Assembly (NCBI RefSeq): GCF_030316895.1
Contig: NZ_JASZYV010000001.1
Coordinates: forward strand, 1,364,001 to 1,428,000
Direction of reading: 5' to 3'
Length of the DNA stretch: 64,000 nucleotides
Source of the DNA: Variovorax dokdonensis
Lineage (GTDB): Bacteria; Pseudomonadota; Gammaproteobacteria; Burkholderiales; Burkholderiaceae_C
Part shown: one piece after another, positions 32,457-41,816 of the stretch
How the letters are laid out: each line of letters opens with the position of its first letter
Numbering within the stretch: position 1 is the stretch's first letter
The notes under the pieces: model-generated
Database searches by the model: none
The model's input: only the letters and a program-made list of their open reading frames with translations
Told to the model about the DNA's origin: nothing
Program-made: the position numbers and the translations under genes

Positions 32457-34652
32457 ATGGCTGAGCGGTCCTTTGTCGAGGAAGTCAAGAAGCTGAAGCT
32501 GGGCGAAGGCGAGGTTTTCAGCGGTGAAGGCATTCTGGCGGTCACCAAGGCGTTGCTGGAATCCGGGGTCGCGTATGTGGCCGGCTACCAGGGCTCGCCC
32601 ATCTCGCACCTGATGGATGTGCTGGCCGATGCGCAAGACATCCTGGCCGAGCAGGGCATTCGCTTCGAGAACAGCGCGAGCGAAGCGACGGCCGCGGCCA
32701 CGCTGGCTGCATCGGTCAACTATCCGCTGCGCGGCGCCGTCACCTTCAAGGCGACGGTCGGTACCAACGTGGCGTCGGATGCCCTGGCCAACCTGGCGTC
32801 GGGCGGCGTGACGGGCGGGGCCCTGGTCATCGTCGGCGAGGACTACGGCGAGGGCTCGTCCATCATGCAAGAGCGCAGCCACGCCTTTGCGATGAAGTCG
32901 CAGATGTGGCTGCTGGACCCTCGCCCCAACCTGCCTTCGATCGTCGAATCGGTAAAGGCCGGCTTCGAGCTTTCGGAGGCCAGCCATACGCCGGTGATGC
33001 TGCAGTTGCGAATCCGCGCGTGCCACGTGCACGGGCGATTCATCGCATCGGACAACCGTCCGCCCTCGTTCACGCTCAAGGATGCGCTGGAGCATCCGCA
33101 GCGCGACGTCGGCCGCATCGTCCTGCCGCCCGCGAGCTTCGTGCACGAGCAGGAGAAGGTGCGCGATCGCTGGCCGGCAGCCGTGAAGTTCATCGAAGAG
33201 CGCGGCCTCAACGAATTCTTCTCCGACGGTGCCGGCGACGTGGGCGTGATCGTCCAGGGCGGCAGCTACAACACGGCGCTGCGCGTGCTCGAGCGCCTCG
33301 GCTTGGCGGACGTGTACGGCAACAGCCAGGTGCCGCTGTACGTGATGAACGTGGCCTATCCGGTGATCGACAGCGAAGTGCTGCGTTTTTGCCGCGGCAA
33401 GCGCGCGGTGCTGATGGTCGAGGAAGGGCAGCCCAACTTCATCGAGCAGAACATCGCGACGATCCTGCGCCAGGCGGGCATCGACACCGCCTTGCATGGC
33501 AAGGACCTGCTGCCGGTGGCCGGCGAATACACGGCGGCGGTGCTGCTGGCGGGCGCGCGCGCCTTCTTCGAGAAGTACGGCCTGCTACAGCCGCAGCCCA
33601 AGCCGGAGCCGGTCCGCAAGGTGATCCCGCTCAAGGCTGTTCCTGCCGATCCCGTCCCCGCCGCGATGCCCGAGATGCCCGAGCCGGCCGAGCCGATCGA
33701 AGCCGTCGTCCATGCGCGTCCACCGGGCTTTTGCACCGGCTGCCCGGAGCGTCCCATCTTCAGCGCGATGAAACTGGTCGAGCGCGAACTGGGGCCGCAC
33801 CACATCAGCGCCGACATCGGCTGCCACCTGTTTTCCATCCTGCCGCCGTTCCACCTGGGCAACACCACCATGGGCTATGGCCTGGGTGCAGCCGGTGCCG
33901 CGGCGCTCAACGTGCCGTCTGGCAGGCGGGCGATTTCGGTGATGGGCGACGGCGGCTTCTGGCACAACGGCCTGACGAGCGGCATCGCCAATGCGGTCTT
34001 CAACCGCAGCGACAACCTGACGGTGGTGGTCGACAACAACTACACCTCGGCCACCGGCGGGCAGGACATTCTTTCTTCCAACGCGCACAACGCTACGCGC
34101 AGCACCGGCCACGAGATCGAGCAGGCGGTGCGCGGCGTGGGGGTGAAGTGGGTCAAGACGCTGCGCCGCACCTACGACGTGGCGGGCATGCGCGACACCT
34201 TGCGCGAAGCGCTCACCACCACGCAAAAGGGACCGAAGGTGCTGGTGGCGCAGTCCGAATGCATGCTCAACCGCCAGCGCCGGGAAAAGCCGCTGGTGCG
34301 CAAGGCGCTGGCCAATGGCGAGCGCGTGGTGCGCGAGAAGTTCGGCGTCGATTCCGACACCTGCACCGGCGACCATTCCTGCATCCGCCTGTCGGGCTGC
34401 CCGTCGCTGTCGATCAAGCCCAACCCCGACCCGCTGCGTACCGACCCGGTCGCGACCGTGCTCGACAGTTGCGTCGGTTGCGGCAACTGCGGCGAGGTTT
34501 CGCACGCCGCGGTGCTGTGCCCGTCGTTCTACAAGGCGCAGGTGATCAGCAACCCCACGGCCTTCGAGCGCTGGCGCGATGGACTGCGTTCCCGCCTCAT
34601 CGGCTGGATGCAGCGCGGCCAGGCACGGCGACGCGCCAAGTACGCCTTTTGA
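32457..34652 (+). CDS. Indolepyruvate ferredoxin oxidoreductase-like alpha subunit (IorA type)
   Basis: A 731-residue thiamine-diphosphate enzyme. The N-terminal half is the pyrimidine-binding domain (VAYVAGYQGSPISHLMDVL). The ThDP-binding core has GDGGFWHNGLTSGIANAVFN and VDNNYTSATGGQD near residues 500-545. The C-terminal cysteine clusters are CTGDHSCIRLSGCP and CVGCGNCG, then a terminal LCPSF. The first of these has fewer cysteines than a classical 4Fe-4S set. It is the likely partner of the next gene. In this locus I propose it oxidatively decarboxylates isatinate (2-aminophenylglyoxylate) to 2-aminobenzoyl-CoA. In iad-type auxin loci this may be the gene called iadA; that naming is from memory. 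AAGGAG precedes the ATG. Confidence 0.82.
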   Translation: MAERSFVEEVKKLKLGEGEVFSGEGILAVTKALLESGVAYVAGYQGSPISHLMDVLADAQDILAEQGIRFENSASEATAAATLAASVNYPLRGAVTFKATVGTNVASDALANLASGGVTGGALVIVGEDYGEGSSIMQERSHAFAMKSQMWLLDPRPNLPSIVESVKAGFELSEASHTPVMLQLRIRACHVHGRFIASDNRPPSFTLKDALEHPQRDVGRIVLPPASFVHEQEKVRDRWPAAVKFIEERGLNEFFSDGAGDVGVIVQGGSYNTALRVLERLGLADVYGNSQVPLYVMNVAYPVIDSEVLRFCRGKRAVLMVEEGQPNFIEQNIATILRQAGIDTALHGKDLLPVAGEYTAAVLLAGARAFFEKYGLLQPQPKPEPVRKVIPLKAVPADPVPAAMPEMPEPAEPIEAVVHARPPGFCTGCPERPIFSAMKLVERELGPHHISADIGCHLFSILPPFHLGNTTMGYGLGAAGAAALNVPSGRRAISVMGDGGFWHNGLTSGIANAVFNRSDNLTVVVDNNYTSATGGQDILSSNAHNATRSTGHEIEQAVRGVGVKWVKTLRRTYDVAGMRDTLREALTTTQKGPKVLVAQSECMLNRQRREKPLVRKALANGERVVREKFGVDSDTCTGDHSCIRLSGCPSLSIKPNPDPLRTDPVATVLDSCVGCGNCGEVSHAAVLCPSFYKAQVISNPTAFERWRDGLRSRLIGWMQRGQARRRAKYAF

Positions 34653-34668
34653 CAGGACGGCGAGCCAT

Positions 34669-36171
34669 ATGACCCAACCCATCAAGATCGCGATCCTCGC
34701 CATGGGCGGCGAGGGCGGCGGTGTGCTGGCCGACTGGATCGTCGACCTCGGCGAGCACAACGGCCATGTCGCGCAGACCACTTCCGTGCCTGGCGTGGCG
34801 CAGCGCACCGGCGCCACCATCTACTACGTCGAGTTGTTTCCGCGCGCGCGCGCCGAGGCCGACGGCGGCCAGCCCATATTGGCACTGATGCCGCTGCCCG
34901 GCGACGTGGACGTGGTGCTGTGCTCCGAGCTGATGGAAGCCGGCCGGGCCGTGCAGCGCGGCCTGGTTACGCCGGATCGCACCACCTTGCTGGCGTCCAC
35001 CCACCGCGTCTTCTCGATCGCCGAGAAGTCGGCCATGGGCGATGGGCGTGTTGACAGCGATCAACTGCTCGCGCATGCGCGGCGTGCCGCCAAGCGCTTC
35101 ATCCGCTTCGACATGGCGCAGGCGGCGCAGGACAGCGGCAGCGTCATCAGCGCGGTGCTGTTCGGCGCGCTGGCGGGCTCGGGCGTGCTGCCTTTCGGCC
35201 GCGCGCAGTTCGAGGCGACGATCGAACGCGGCGGCGTGGGTGTCAAGCCCAGCTTGCGTGCCTTTGCCGATGCCTTCGAACGGGCGCAGCGCGACGAAGC
35301 CGCAAGCGAGACTGCCGATGCGGCGCCGGCCGCGGTGCCGACCCCCAAGCCGACCGATCCGCAGGTGCGAGCACTTGTCGAGCGCGTTCAGCGTGAGTTC
35401 CCCGCACCGGCGCAGGCCTTGCTGCTCGAAGGCGTGCGTCGCCTCATCGACTACCAGGACCTGGCCTATGCCGTGACCTACCTCGACCGCGTCGCAGCCG
35501 TGGCGCGCCTGCAGGTGGATGACGGCCATCGGCTGCTGACGGCCACGGCGCGCCATCTGGCGCTTTGGATGACCTACGAGGACACCGCGCGGGTGGCCGA
35601 CCTCAAGACGCGCGATACCCGCTTCGAACGCGTGCGCAGCGAGGCTGGCGCTCAGGATGCGCAGCTCGTCGCCATCAACGAATACATGCATCCGCGCCTG
35701 CAGGAGATCTGCGAGACGCTGCCGGGTGGACTGGGCCGCTGGCTGATGAACTCGGGCATGCCGCGTCGCCTGGTCGAGCGCATGACGCGCAAGGGCCGCG
35801 TGGTGACCACCAGCAGCCTGAGCGGCTACCTGATGCTGCGCTGCGTGGCCGGCACGCGCCGCTGGCGGCGCAGCACCACGCGCTTCGCGCAGGAGAACGC
35901 ACGCATCGAGCAATGGCTGGCGCACATCGCGCAGGCCGCTGCCCACAACCCCGCCCTGGCGCTGGAGATCGCGCAGTGCCAGCGCCTGGTCAAGGGCTAC
36001 AGCGACACGCACGAGCGCGGCGTTGCCAACTACGAGCTGCTGATGCAGGCCGCCTTGCGCGCTGGCGCGGCGCTCGCGCCGGCCACCTTGCGCGAACTGC
36101 GCGACGCGGCGCTGGCCGACGAGCACGGCAACCAGTTGCGCGCCAAGCTGGCGCAATACGCGCTGGCCTGA
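34669..36171 (+). CDS. Indolepyruvate ferredoxin oxidoreductase-like beta subunit (IorB type)
   Basis: A 500-residue protein. Residues 1-190 are the gamma-type domain of pyruvate-ferredoxin oxidoreductases (KIAILAMGGEGGGVLADWIVD, then SVPGVAQRTGATIYY). Residues 215-500 form a long helical DUF6537-like domain, which distinguishes this aerobic family from the small archaeal IorB. It is the partner of the preceding subunit, 17 bases away. The electron acceptor is not apparent; no ferredoxin gene is in the locus. Possibly iadB in the iad naming scheme. Confidence 0.8.
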   Translation: MTQPIKIAILAMGGEGGGVLADWIVDLGEHNGHVAQTTSVPGVAQRTGATIYYVELFPRARAEADGGQPILALMPLPGDVDVVLCSELMEAGRAVQRGLVTPDRTTLLASTHRVFSIAEKSAMGDGRVDSDQLLAHARRAAKRFIRFDMAQAAQDSGSVISAVLFGALAGSGVLPFGRAQFEATIERGGVGVKPSLRAFADAFERAQRDEAASETADAAPAAVPTPKPTDPQVRALVERVQREFPAPAQALLLEGVRRLIDYQDLAYAVTYLDRVAAVARLQVDDGHRLLTATARHLALWMTYEDTARVADLKTRDTRFERVRSEAGAQDAQLVAINEYMHPRLQEICETLPGGLGRWLMNSGMPRRLVERMTRKGRVVTTSSLSGYLMLRCVAGTRRWRRSTTRFAQENARIEQWLAHIAQAAAHNPALALEIAQCQRLVKGYSDTHERGVANYELLMQAALRAGAALAPATLRELRDAALADEHGNQLRAKLAQYALA

Positions 36172-36192
36172 AGAACGGGAGACGAAGCAAGC

Positions 36193-37191
36193 ATGTTCCA
36201 CGAACAACCCGCCATGCTCACGCTGCGCGTGACCGAGGCGCAAAGCCTCAACCCGCTGGTGCGCCAGTTCCGCCTTGCCCGGCAGGACGGCGGTGCGCTG
36301 CCCGGCTTCAGTGCCGGCGCGCACATCCAGGTGCAAGTGACGCTGCCCGATGGCAGCCGCGACTGGCGCCACTACTCGCTCATCAATCCGGTCGCCCAAA
36401 GCGGCGTGACCGACGCGCCCACCGAATACCGCATCGCGGTGCGTCGCGAGGACGAAGGCCGAGGCGGCTCGCGCTTCATGCACGAAGTCCTGCAGGCCGG
36501 CCAGGAGCTCGTCGTGCAGGCGCCGAAGAACGACTTTCCCCTGCACGACGGCGGTGACTGTGCCGTGCTGGTGGCAGGCGGCATCGGCATCACGCCCATG
36601 CTGAGCATGGCCGCGCAGCGCTGCGCACAAGGTGCGCCGGTGCGCATGCACTACGCCGGCCGCAGCCGCTCGCTGATGGCCTTCCTGCCCGAGCTGGGCG
36701 AACTGCTGGGCGAACGGCTCGACGTGCATGCGGACGACGAGGCGGGGCGGCCGCTGGACATCGGCGCACTGCTCGACCGATGCGCCGCCGACGAACGCCT
36801 GTACGTCTGCGGTCCCAAGGTCATGCTCGACGCGGTGCTGGCCGCCGCCCAATCGCGTGGCTGGAACACGCACGAGCGCATTCACTTCGAACTGTTCACC
36901 ACGCCCGAAGTGGAAGAGGGCGACCAGCCCATCGAGCTCGTGTTGGCCCAGTCCGGCAAGACGTTGACCGTGCCGGCAGACCAGACCATCCTCGATTGCC
37001 TGATCGACAACGGCTGCGATCCGATGTTCGATTGCAAGCGCGGCGAATGCGGCGTGTGCGCCACGCCGGTGATCGAGGGCGACATCGATCACCGCGACTA
37101 CGTGCTCACGGCGCGCGAGAAGGCCGAGGGCAATGTCATGCAGATCTGCATCTCGCGCTGCAAGGGCAAGCGCCTGGTGCTGGACATCTGA
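36193..37191 (+). CDS. PDR/VanB-type oxidoreductase (flavin, NAD and 2Fe-2S)
   Basis: A 332-residue reductase. The N-terminal flavin domain has the RHYSL motif and the NAD domain has GGIGITPMLSMA near residues 138-150. The C-terminal plant-type 2Fe-2S ferredoxin has cysteines in CKRGECGVC and a distal cysteine in QICISR. It would pass electrons from NAD(P)H to the Rieske oxygenases. It is the only such reductase in the locus, although two oxygenase alpha/beta pairs are present. It lies 21 bases upstream of the first oxygenase gene. Possibly iadC. Confidence 0.88.
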   Translation: MFHEQPAMLTLRVTEAQSLNPLVRQFRLARQDGGALPGFSAGAHIQVQVTLPDGSRDWRHYSLINPVAQSGVTDAPTEYRIAVRREDEGRGGSRFMHEVLQAGQELVVQAPKNDFPLHDGGDCAVLVAGGIGITPMLSMAAQRCAQGAPVRMHYAGRSRSLMAFLPELGELLGERLDVHADDEAGRPLDIGALLDRCAADERLYVCGPKVMLDAVLAAAQSRGWNTHERIHFELFTTPEVEEGDQPIELVLAQSGKTLTVPADQTILDCLIDNGCDPMFDCKRGECGVCATPVIEGDIDHRDYVLTAREKAEGNVMQICISRCKGKRLVLDI

Positions 37192-37212
37192 CGATCCATC
37201 AAGGAGGCAACC

Positions 37213-38538
37213 GTGACCACCTACCGCAACAACCCCGAGGCCATCCGCGCCCTGGTGCAGCCCGACCGGGTGCACCGCGACCTGTACATCAGCCAGGAAC
37301 TGTTCGAGCTGGAGCAGGAGCACTTCTTCGCCAACACCTGGAACTTTGTCGGCCACGACAGCCAGCTTCCCAAGCCCGGCGACTACATCCAGGCCGACAT
37401 CGCGGGGCGCCCCCTGATCGTCGTGCGCCACACCGACAACTCGGTGCGCGTGATGATGAACCGCTGCGCCCACAAGGGCTCGCGCCTGGTGAGCGCACCT
37501 TGCGGCAACACCGGCAAGTTCTTCCGCTGCCCGTATCACGCCTGGACGTTCAAGACCGACGGCTCGCTGCTGTCGATCCCGCTCAAGAACGGCTACGAGG
37601 GCACGCAGCTTCACGAATGCGAGTCTGCCAAGGGTCTGGTCACGCTCAAGAACGTGCGGCTGTACCGCGGCTTCATCTTCGTGAAGATCAACGACGTGGG
37701 CCCGGACTTCGAGGAGTACTTCGGCGATTCGCTCAGCTCCATCGACAACATGGCCGATCGCTCGCCCGAAGGCGAACTCGAGATTGCCGGCGGATGCCTG
37801 CGCTTCATGCACCAGTGCAACTGGAAGATGTTCGTCGAGAACCTCAACGACACCATGCACCCCATGGTGGCGCACGAATCGTCGGCCGGCACGGCCAAGA
37901 CCATGTGGGCCGACAAGCCGGCGGATGCGCCCAAGCCCATGGCCATCGAGCAGTTCGTGCCCTTCATGTCCGACTACAAGTTCTTCGAGGACATGGGCGT
38001 GCGGGTGTTCGACAACGGCCACAGCTTCTCGGGCGTGCACTTCTCGATCCACAGCAAGTACTCGACCATCCCCGAGTACGACGCGGCGATGAAGGCCGCG
38101 TACGGCGACGAACGGGCCGCGCAGATCCTCGGGCTAGCGCGCCACAACACGGTCTACTACCCCAACCTGACCATCAAGGGCGCGATCCAGTCGATCCGCG
38201 TGCTGCGCCCCATCGCGGTCGACAAGACGCTGGTGGAAAGCTGGACCTTCCGCCTGAAGGGCGCGCCGCCGGAACTGCTGCATCGCACCACGATGTACAA
38301 CCGCCTGATCAACTCGCCCTTTTCGGTGGTGGGGCATGACGATCTGCAGGCCTATCGCGGCATTCAGGCCGGCCTGCATGCGAGCGGCAACGATTGGGTC
38401 AGCCTGCATCGCAACTTCGATGCGGCAGAAATGGGTCAGAAGGACGTCACCACCGTCGGCACCAGCGAGATCTCCATGCGCAACCAGTACCGCGCCTGGG
38501 AACGCCACATGACGGCCAGCATGGGAGGCGAGCAATGA
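37213..38538 (+). CDS. iadD: Rieske ring-hydroxylating oxygenase alpha subunit, first copy (iadD-like)
   Basis: A 441-residue Rieske oxygenase large subunit. The Rieske ligands are Cys85 and His87 (RCAHKG) and Cys106 and His109 (RCPYHAW). The mononuclear iron region is ENLNDTMHPMVAH, with His216 and His221 and the bridging Asp213. In iad-type auxin loci, iadD and iadE are the oxygenase genes necessary and sufficient for IAA removal (Conway et al., Variovorax); this assignment is by content, not by alignment. The GTG at 37213 follows AAGGAGG. It overlaps the beta subunit gene by four bases. Confidence 0.8.
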   Translation: MTTYRNNPEAIRALVQPDRVHRDLYISQELFELEQEHFFANTWNFVGHDSQLPKPGDYIQADIAGRPLIVVRHTDNSVRVMMNRCAHKGSRLVSAPCGNTGKFFRCPYHAWTFKTDGSLLSIPLKNGYEGTQLHECESAKGLVTLKNVRLYRGFIFVKINDVGPDFEEYFGDSLSSIDNMADRSPEGELEIAGGCLRFMHQCNWKMFVENLNDTMHPMVAHESSAGTAKTMWADKPADAPKPMAIEQFVPFMSDYKFFEDMGVRVFDNGHSFSGVHFSIHSKYSTIPEYDAAMKAAYGDERAAQILGLARHNTVYYPNLTIKGAIQSIRVLRPIAVDKTLVESWTFRLKGAPPELLHRTTMYNRLINSPFSVVGHDDLQAYRGIQAGLHASGNDWVSLHRNFDAAEMGQKDVTTVGTSEISMRNQYRAWERHMTASMGGEQ

Positions 38539-39017
38539 GCACCGTGACCCGGCAGGACCTGATCGACTTCGTCGTGCGCGAATGCCGCATGCTCGACGAG
38601 AAGCGCTACGAAGAGTGGAACGCGCTCTTCACCGACGACGCCTTCTATTGGGTGCCGCTCGTGCCCGACCAGCCCGACGCCATCCAGCACACCTCGCACC
38701 TCTACGAGGACAAGCTGCTGCGCGAGCTGCGCATCGAGCGGCTGAAGAGCCCGCGCGCCTTCTCGCAGCAGCCGCCCAGCCGCTGCCACCATCTGCTGCA
38801 AATGCCCAGCGTGGAGGAGTTCGACACGCAGGCAGGCCGCTACCTGGTGCGCACCGAATTCCACTACACCGAATCGCAGGGCGATGAACTGCAGTTCTAT
38901 GTCGGTACCTTCTTCCATCATCTGGTCGAAGCCGATGGCGGGTTGCGCATGACGCTCAAGCGGGTCAACCTGCTCAACTGCGACGCGGCGCTGCCGGCCG
39001 TGCAACTGTTCATCTGA
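38535..39017 (+). CDS. iadE: Rieske ring-hydroxylating oxygenase beta subunit, first copy (iadE-like)
   Basis: A 160-residue small subunit of the SnoaL-like cone fold (LIDFVVRECRMLDEKRYEEWNALFTDDAFYWVP, shortened core EEWNALFTDDAFYWVP). The family beta subunits keep the alpha hexamer together and have no metal. It overlaps the alpha gene by four bases (ATGA). A paralogue is found at 48451-48936. Confidence 0.82.
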   Translation: MSTVTRQDLIDFVVRECRMLDEKRYEEWNALFTDDAFYWVPLVPDQPDAIQHTSHLYEDKLLRELRIERLKSPRAFSQQPPSRCHHLLQMPSVEEFDTQAGRYLVRTEFHYTESQGDELQFYVGTFFHHLVEADGGLRMTLKRVNLLNCDAALPAVQLFI

Positions 39018-39024
39018 AAGAGTC

Positions 39025-40650
39025 ATGCACGCCACCGTTCACGACGTCTTCGGCGCCACCGCCGCCCGCACGCCGAAGGCCGATTTTCTCTACACCGAGT
39101 CGGTCACGGCCCGGACCTACGGCATCGACTGCGGTTCGCTCACCTGGGGCGATGCGGCAGCCGATGTCGCGCGCCTGCGCCAGGCCTACGCCGCCGCGGG
39201 CTGGGGCCACGGCCACCGCATCGGCCTGCTGCTGGAAAACCGCCCGGCCTTCCTCCTGCACTGGTTTGCGCTCAATGCCTTGGGCGTGAGCGTGGTGCCC
39301 ATCAACGCGGAGATGCGTTCGGCAGAACTCGTCTACCTCATCGGCCACAGCGAAATCGGCCTGGCCGTGACGCTGCCCGAGCGCGCTGCCGACCTGCATG
39401 CCGCCGCGCAGCAGGCCGGCGTGCCCTTCGACACGATGGGCGCGGACGATGCCGCCGTGCCGCCCGCGCGCCGACCCGCGCCGCGCGCCAATGAGCCGGT
39501 GGGCGAGGGCAGCGAATGCGCGCTGCTCTACACCTCGGGCACCACCGGGCGGCCCAAGGGCTGCATGCTGACCAATGCCTACTTCCTGCGCGCCGGCCAG
39601 TGGTATGCGCAGCTCGACGGCGTCTGCAGCGTGCGCCCCGACACCGAACGGGTGATGACGCCGCTGCCGCTCAATCACATGAACGCGATGGCCTTCTCGA
39701 CGATGGTGGTGCTGACGGCGGGCGGCTGCCTGGTGCAGCTCGATCGCTTCCACCCCAAGAGCTGGCTGGCCAGCGCCCGGGAAAGCGGCGCCACCATCGT
39801 CCACTACCTGGGGGTGATCCCGGCCATGTTGCTGGGTGCGCCGCCTGCGCCGGCGGATCGCGACCATGCCATCCGCTGGGGCTTCGGCGCTGGGGTGGAC
39901 CGCAAGAACCATGCGCCTTTCGAGGAACGCTTCGGCTTCGCGCTGGTCGAGGCCTGGGCCATGACCGAGACCGGCGCCGGCGCCTGCGTGATGGCCAACC
40001 GCGAGCCGCGCGGCGTCGGCACCGCCTGCTTCGGACGCCAGCCGGACTTTCTCGAAGTCCGCCTGGTCGACGAGGAAGCACACGACGTGCCCGCCGACAC
40101 GCCCGGCGAACTTCTGGTCCGCTCGGCCGGGGACGATCCGCGCCGCTATTTCTTCGGCGGCTATCTCAAGGACGAGGAAGCCACTGCCGAGGCGTGGGCC
40201 GGAGGCTGGTTCCACACCGGTGACTTGGTGCGGCGCGATGGCGAAGGCAACTTCTACTTCGTCGACCGCAAGAAGAACGTCATCCGCCGCAGCGGCGAGA
40301 ACATCTCGGCGGTGGAGGTGGAAAGCGTGCTCAACCAGCATCCGGCGGTGCAGGCGTCGGCCGTGGCCGCCACGCCGGATGCGGTGCGCGGCGACGAGGT
40401 GCTGTGCTGCGTCGTGCTCAAGGACGGCGTGGAGGCGGGCGACAAACCCGCGCTGGCCGCCGACATCGTGCGCCTCGCGCTCGACCAGCTGGCCTACTAC
40501 AAGGCCCCCGGCTACGTGGCCTTCGTCGATGCCTTGCCGCTCACGCCCTCGCAGAAGATCCAGCGCGGACAGCTTCGCGACATGGCGCGCGAACTGCCTG
40601 GCCAACCCGGTTGCGTGGACACCCGCGCCATGAAGAAGAGACAGCCATGA
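39025..40650 (+). CDS. Acyl-CoA ligase (AMP-forming), first copy
   Basis: A 541-residue adenylate-forming enzyme. The ATP P-loop is YTSGTTGRPKG at 169-179, EAWAMTETG is motif A5 and TGDL is motif A7. The A10 lysine lies in LPLTPSQKIQRG, where the usual Gly before Lys is Gln. It is a candidate for activating the 3-hydroxy-2-oxindole-3-acetate intermediate to its CoA ester; the substrate is inferred from the neighbourhood. It starts eight bases after the Rieske beta stop, with GAAAGAG upstream. Confidence 0.82.
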   Translation: MHATVHDVFGATAARTPKADFLYTESVTARTYGIDCGSLTWGDAAADVARLRQAYAAAGWGHGHRIGLLLENRPAFLLHWFALNALGVSVVPINAEMRSAELVYLIGHSEIGLAVTLPERAADLHAAAQQAGVPFDTMGADDAAVPPARRPAPRANEPVGEGSECALLYTSGTTGRPKGCMLTNAYFLRAGQWYAQLDGVCSVRPDTERVMTPLPLNHMNAMAFSTMVVLTAGGCLVQLDRFHPKSWLASARESGATIVHYLGVIPAMLLGAPPAPADRDHAIRWGFGAGVDRKNHAPFEERFGFALVEAWAMTETGAGACVMANREPRGVGTACFGRQPDFLEVRLVDEEAHDVPADTPGELLVRSAGDDPRRYFFGGYLKDEEATAEAWAGGWFHTGDLVRRDGEGNFYFVDRKKNVIRRSGENISAVEVESVLNQHPAVQASAVAATPDAVRGDEVLCCVVLKDGVEAGDKPALAADIVRLALDQLAYYKAPGYVAFVDALPLTPSQKIQRGQLRDMARELPGQPGCVDTRAMKKRQP

Positions 40651-41816
40651 GCAGGCGCCAGAACTACGAAGGCGTGGCCGTCGCGGTGCCGATCACCGTG
40701 CCCTATGTCCGCTATTCCACCCGCAGCGCGCACTGGTTCATCGGGCAGGCGCTGGAGGCGCTGGTCAAGGCCAGCGGCGTGGCCAAGGAAGAGATCGACG
40801 GGCTGTGCCTGTCGAGCTTCTCGCTCGTGCCGGACACGGCGGTGGGCGTGACCCAGCATCTGGGCCTGTCGCCGCGCTGGCTCGACCACGTGCCCACCGG
40901 CGGTGCATCGGGCGTGATGTGCCTGCGGCGGGCGGCGCGCGCCGTGCAGTCGGGCGATGCCGACGTCGTCGCCTGCGTGGCGGCCGACACCAACCATGTC
41001 GATTCCTTCCGCCAGACGCTGGGCAGCTTTTCCAACTTCGCGCGCGACGCCACCTATCCGTACGGCTCGGGCGGGCCCAATTCCATCTTCGCCTTCATCA
41101 CGGCGAACTACATGCGCACCTTTGGCGCCCGGCGTGAAGACTTCGGCCGCATCGCCGTGGACCAGCGCACCAACGCGCTGGCCAATGCGAATGCGCTGTT
41201 CAAGAAGCCGCTCACCCTCGACGAATACATGGGCGCGCGCCCCATCGCCGACCCGATCCATCTGTTCGACTGCGTGATGCCGTGTGCTGGCGCCGAGGCT
41301 TTCCTGGTGATGAGCGAAGAGCGCGCCCGCGACCTGGGCCTGGCGCATGTGGTGATCCGCGGCGCCATCGAACGCCACAACGCCTTTGCCGAAGACCCAA
41401 TCATGGTGCGCGGCGGCTGGCGAGTAGACCGCGCCGACCTGTACGCGCAGGCCGGCATCGCGCCCACCGACCTGGACCTCATCCAGACCTACGACGACTA
41501 CCCGGTGATCGTGATGATGCAGTTCGAGGACCTGGGCTTTTGCGAGAAGGGCGAAGGACCCGAGTTCGTGCGTGCGCATCGCACCACCTTCGACGGCGAC
41601 TTTCCCAACAACACCAGCGGTGGCCAGCTTTCGAGCGGGCAGGCCGGTGCGGCCGGCGGATTCCTGGGCATGACCGAGACCATCCGCCAGTTGACCGACC
41701 AGGCCGGCGCACGCGCCGTGAAGGACGCGAACCTTGGCCTGGTGGCCGGCTTCGGCATGGTCACCTACGACCGGTGCCTGTGCACTGGCGCTGTCATTCT
41801 CGGGAGGCCCACATGA
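40647..41816 (+). CDS. SCP-x/Ltp2-like thiolase-superfamily protein without thiolase catalytic residues
   Basis: A 389-residue thiolase-fold protein. The nucleophile position of thiolases (C-x-S-G) reads GASG here, so residue 86 is Gly. The GHP motif of the second half reads SGQAGAAGG, so the catalytic His is also missing. Tyrosines in TYDDYPVIV (282, 285) and TYDRCLC (374) are of the type used by Ltp2-like retro-aldolases. Ltp2 works with a DUF35 protein, and the next gene encodes a DUF35 domain. I propose retro-aldol cleavage of a beta-hydroxyacyl-CoA rather than thiolysis. The stop overlaps the next start by four bases. Confidence 0.8.
   Translation: MSRRQNYEGVAVAVPITVPYVRYSTRSAHWFIGQALEALVKASGVAKEEIDGLCLSSFSLVPDTAVGVTQHLGLSPRWLDHVPTGGASGVMCLRRAARAVQSGDADVVACVAADTNHVDSFRQTLGSFSNFARDATYPYGSGGPNSIFAFITANYMRTFGARREDFGRIAVDQRTNALANANALFKKPLTLDEYMGARPIADPIHLFDCVMPCAGAEAFLVMSEERARDLGLAHVVIRGAIERHNAFAEDPIMVRGGWRVDRADLYAQAGIAPTDLDLIQTYDDYPVIVMMQFEDLGFCEKGEGPEFVRAHRTTFDGDFPNNTSGGQLSSGQAGAAGGFLGMTETIRQLTDQAGARAVKDANLGLVAGFGMVTYDRCLCTGAVILGRPT

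Noticed and set aside
34597..38052. A 1151-codon open frame on the minus strand opposite the IorB, reductase and Rieske genes
   Set aside because: The plus-strand genes have intact motifs and ribosome-binding sites; the minus frame has no recognisable domain and only reflects codon bias.
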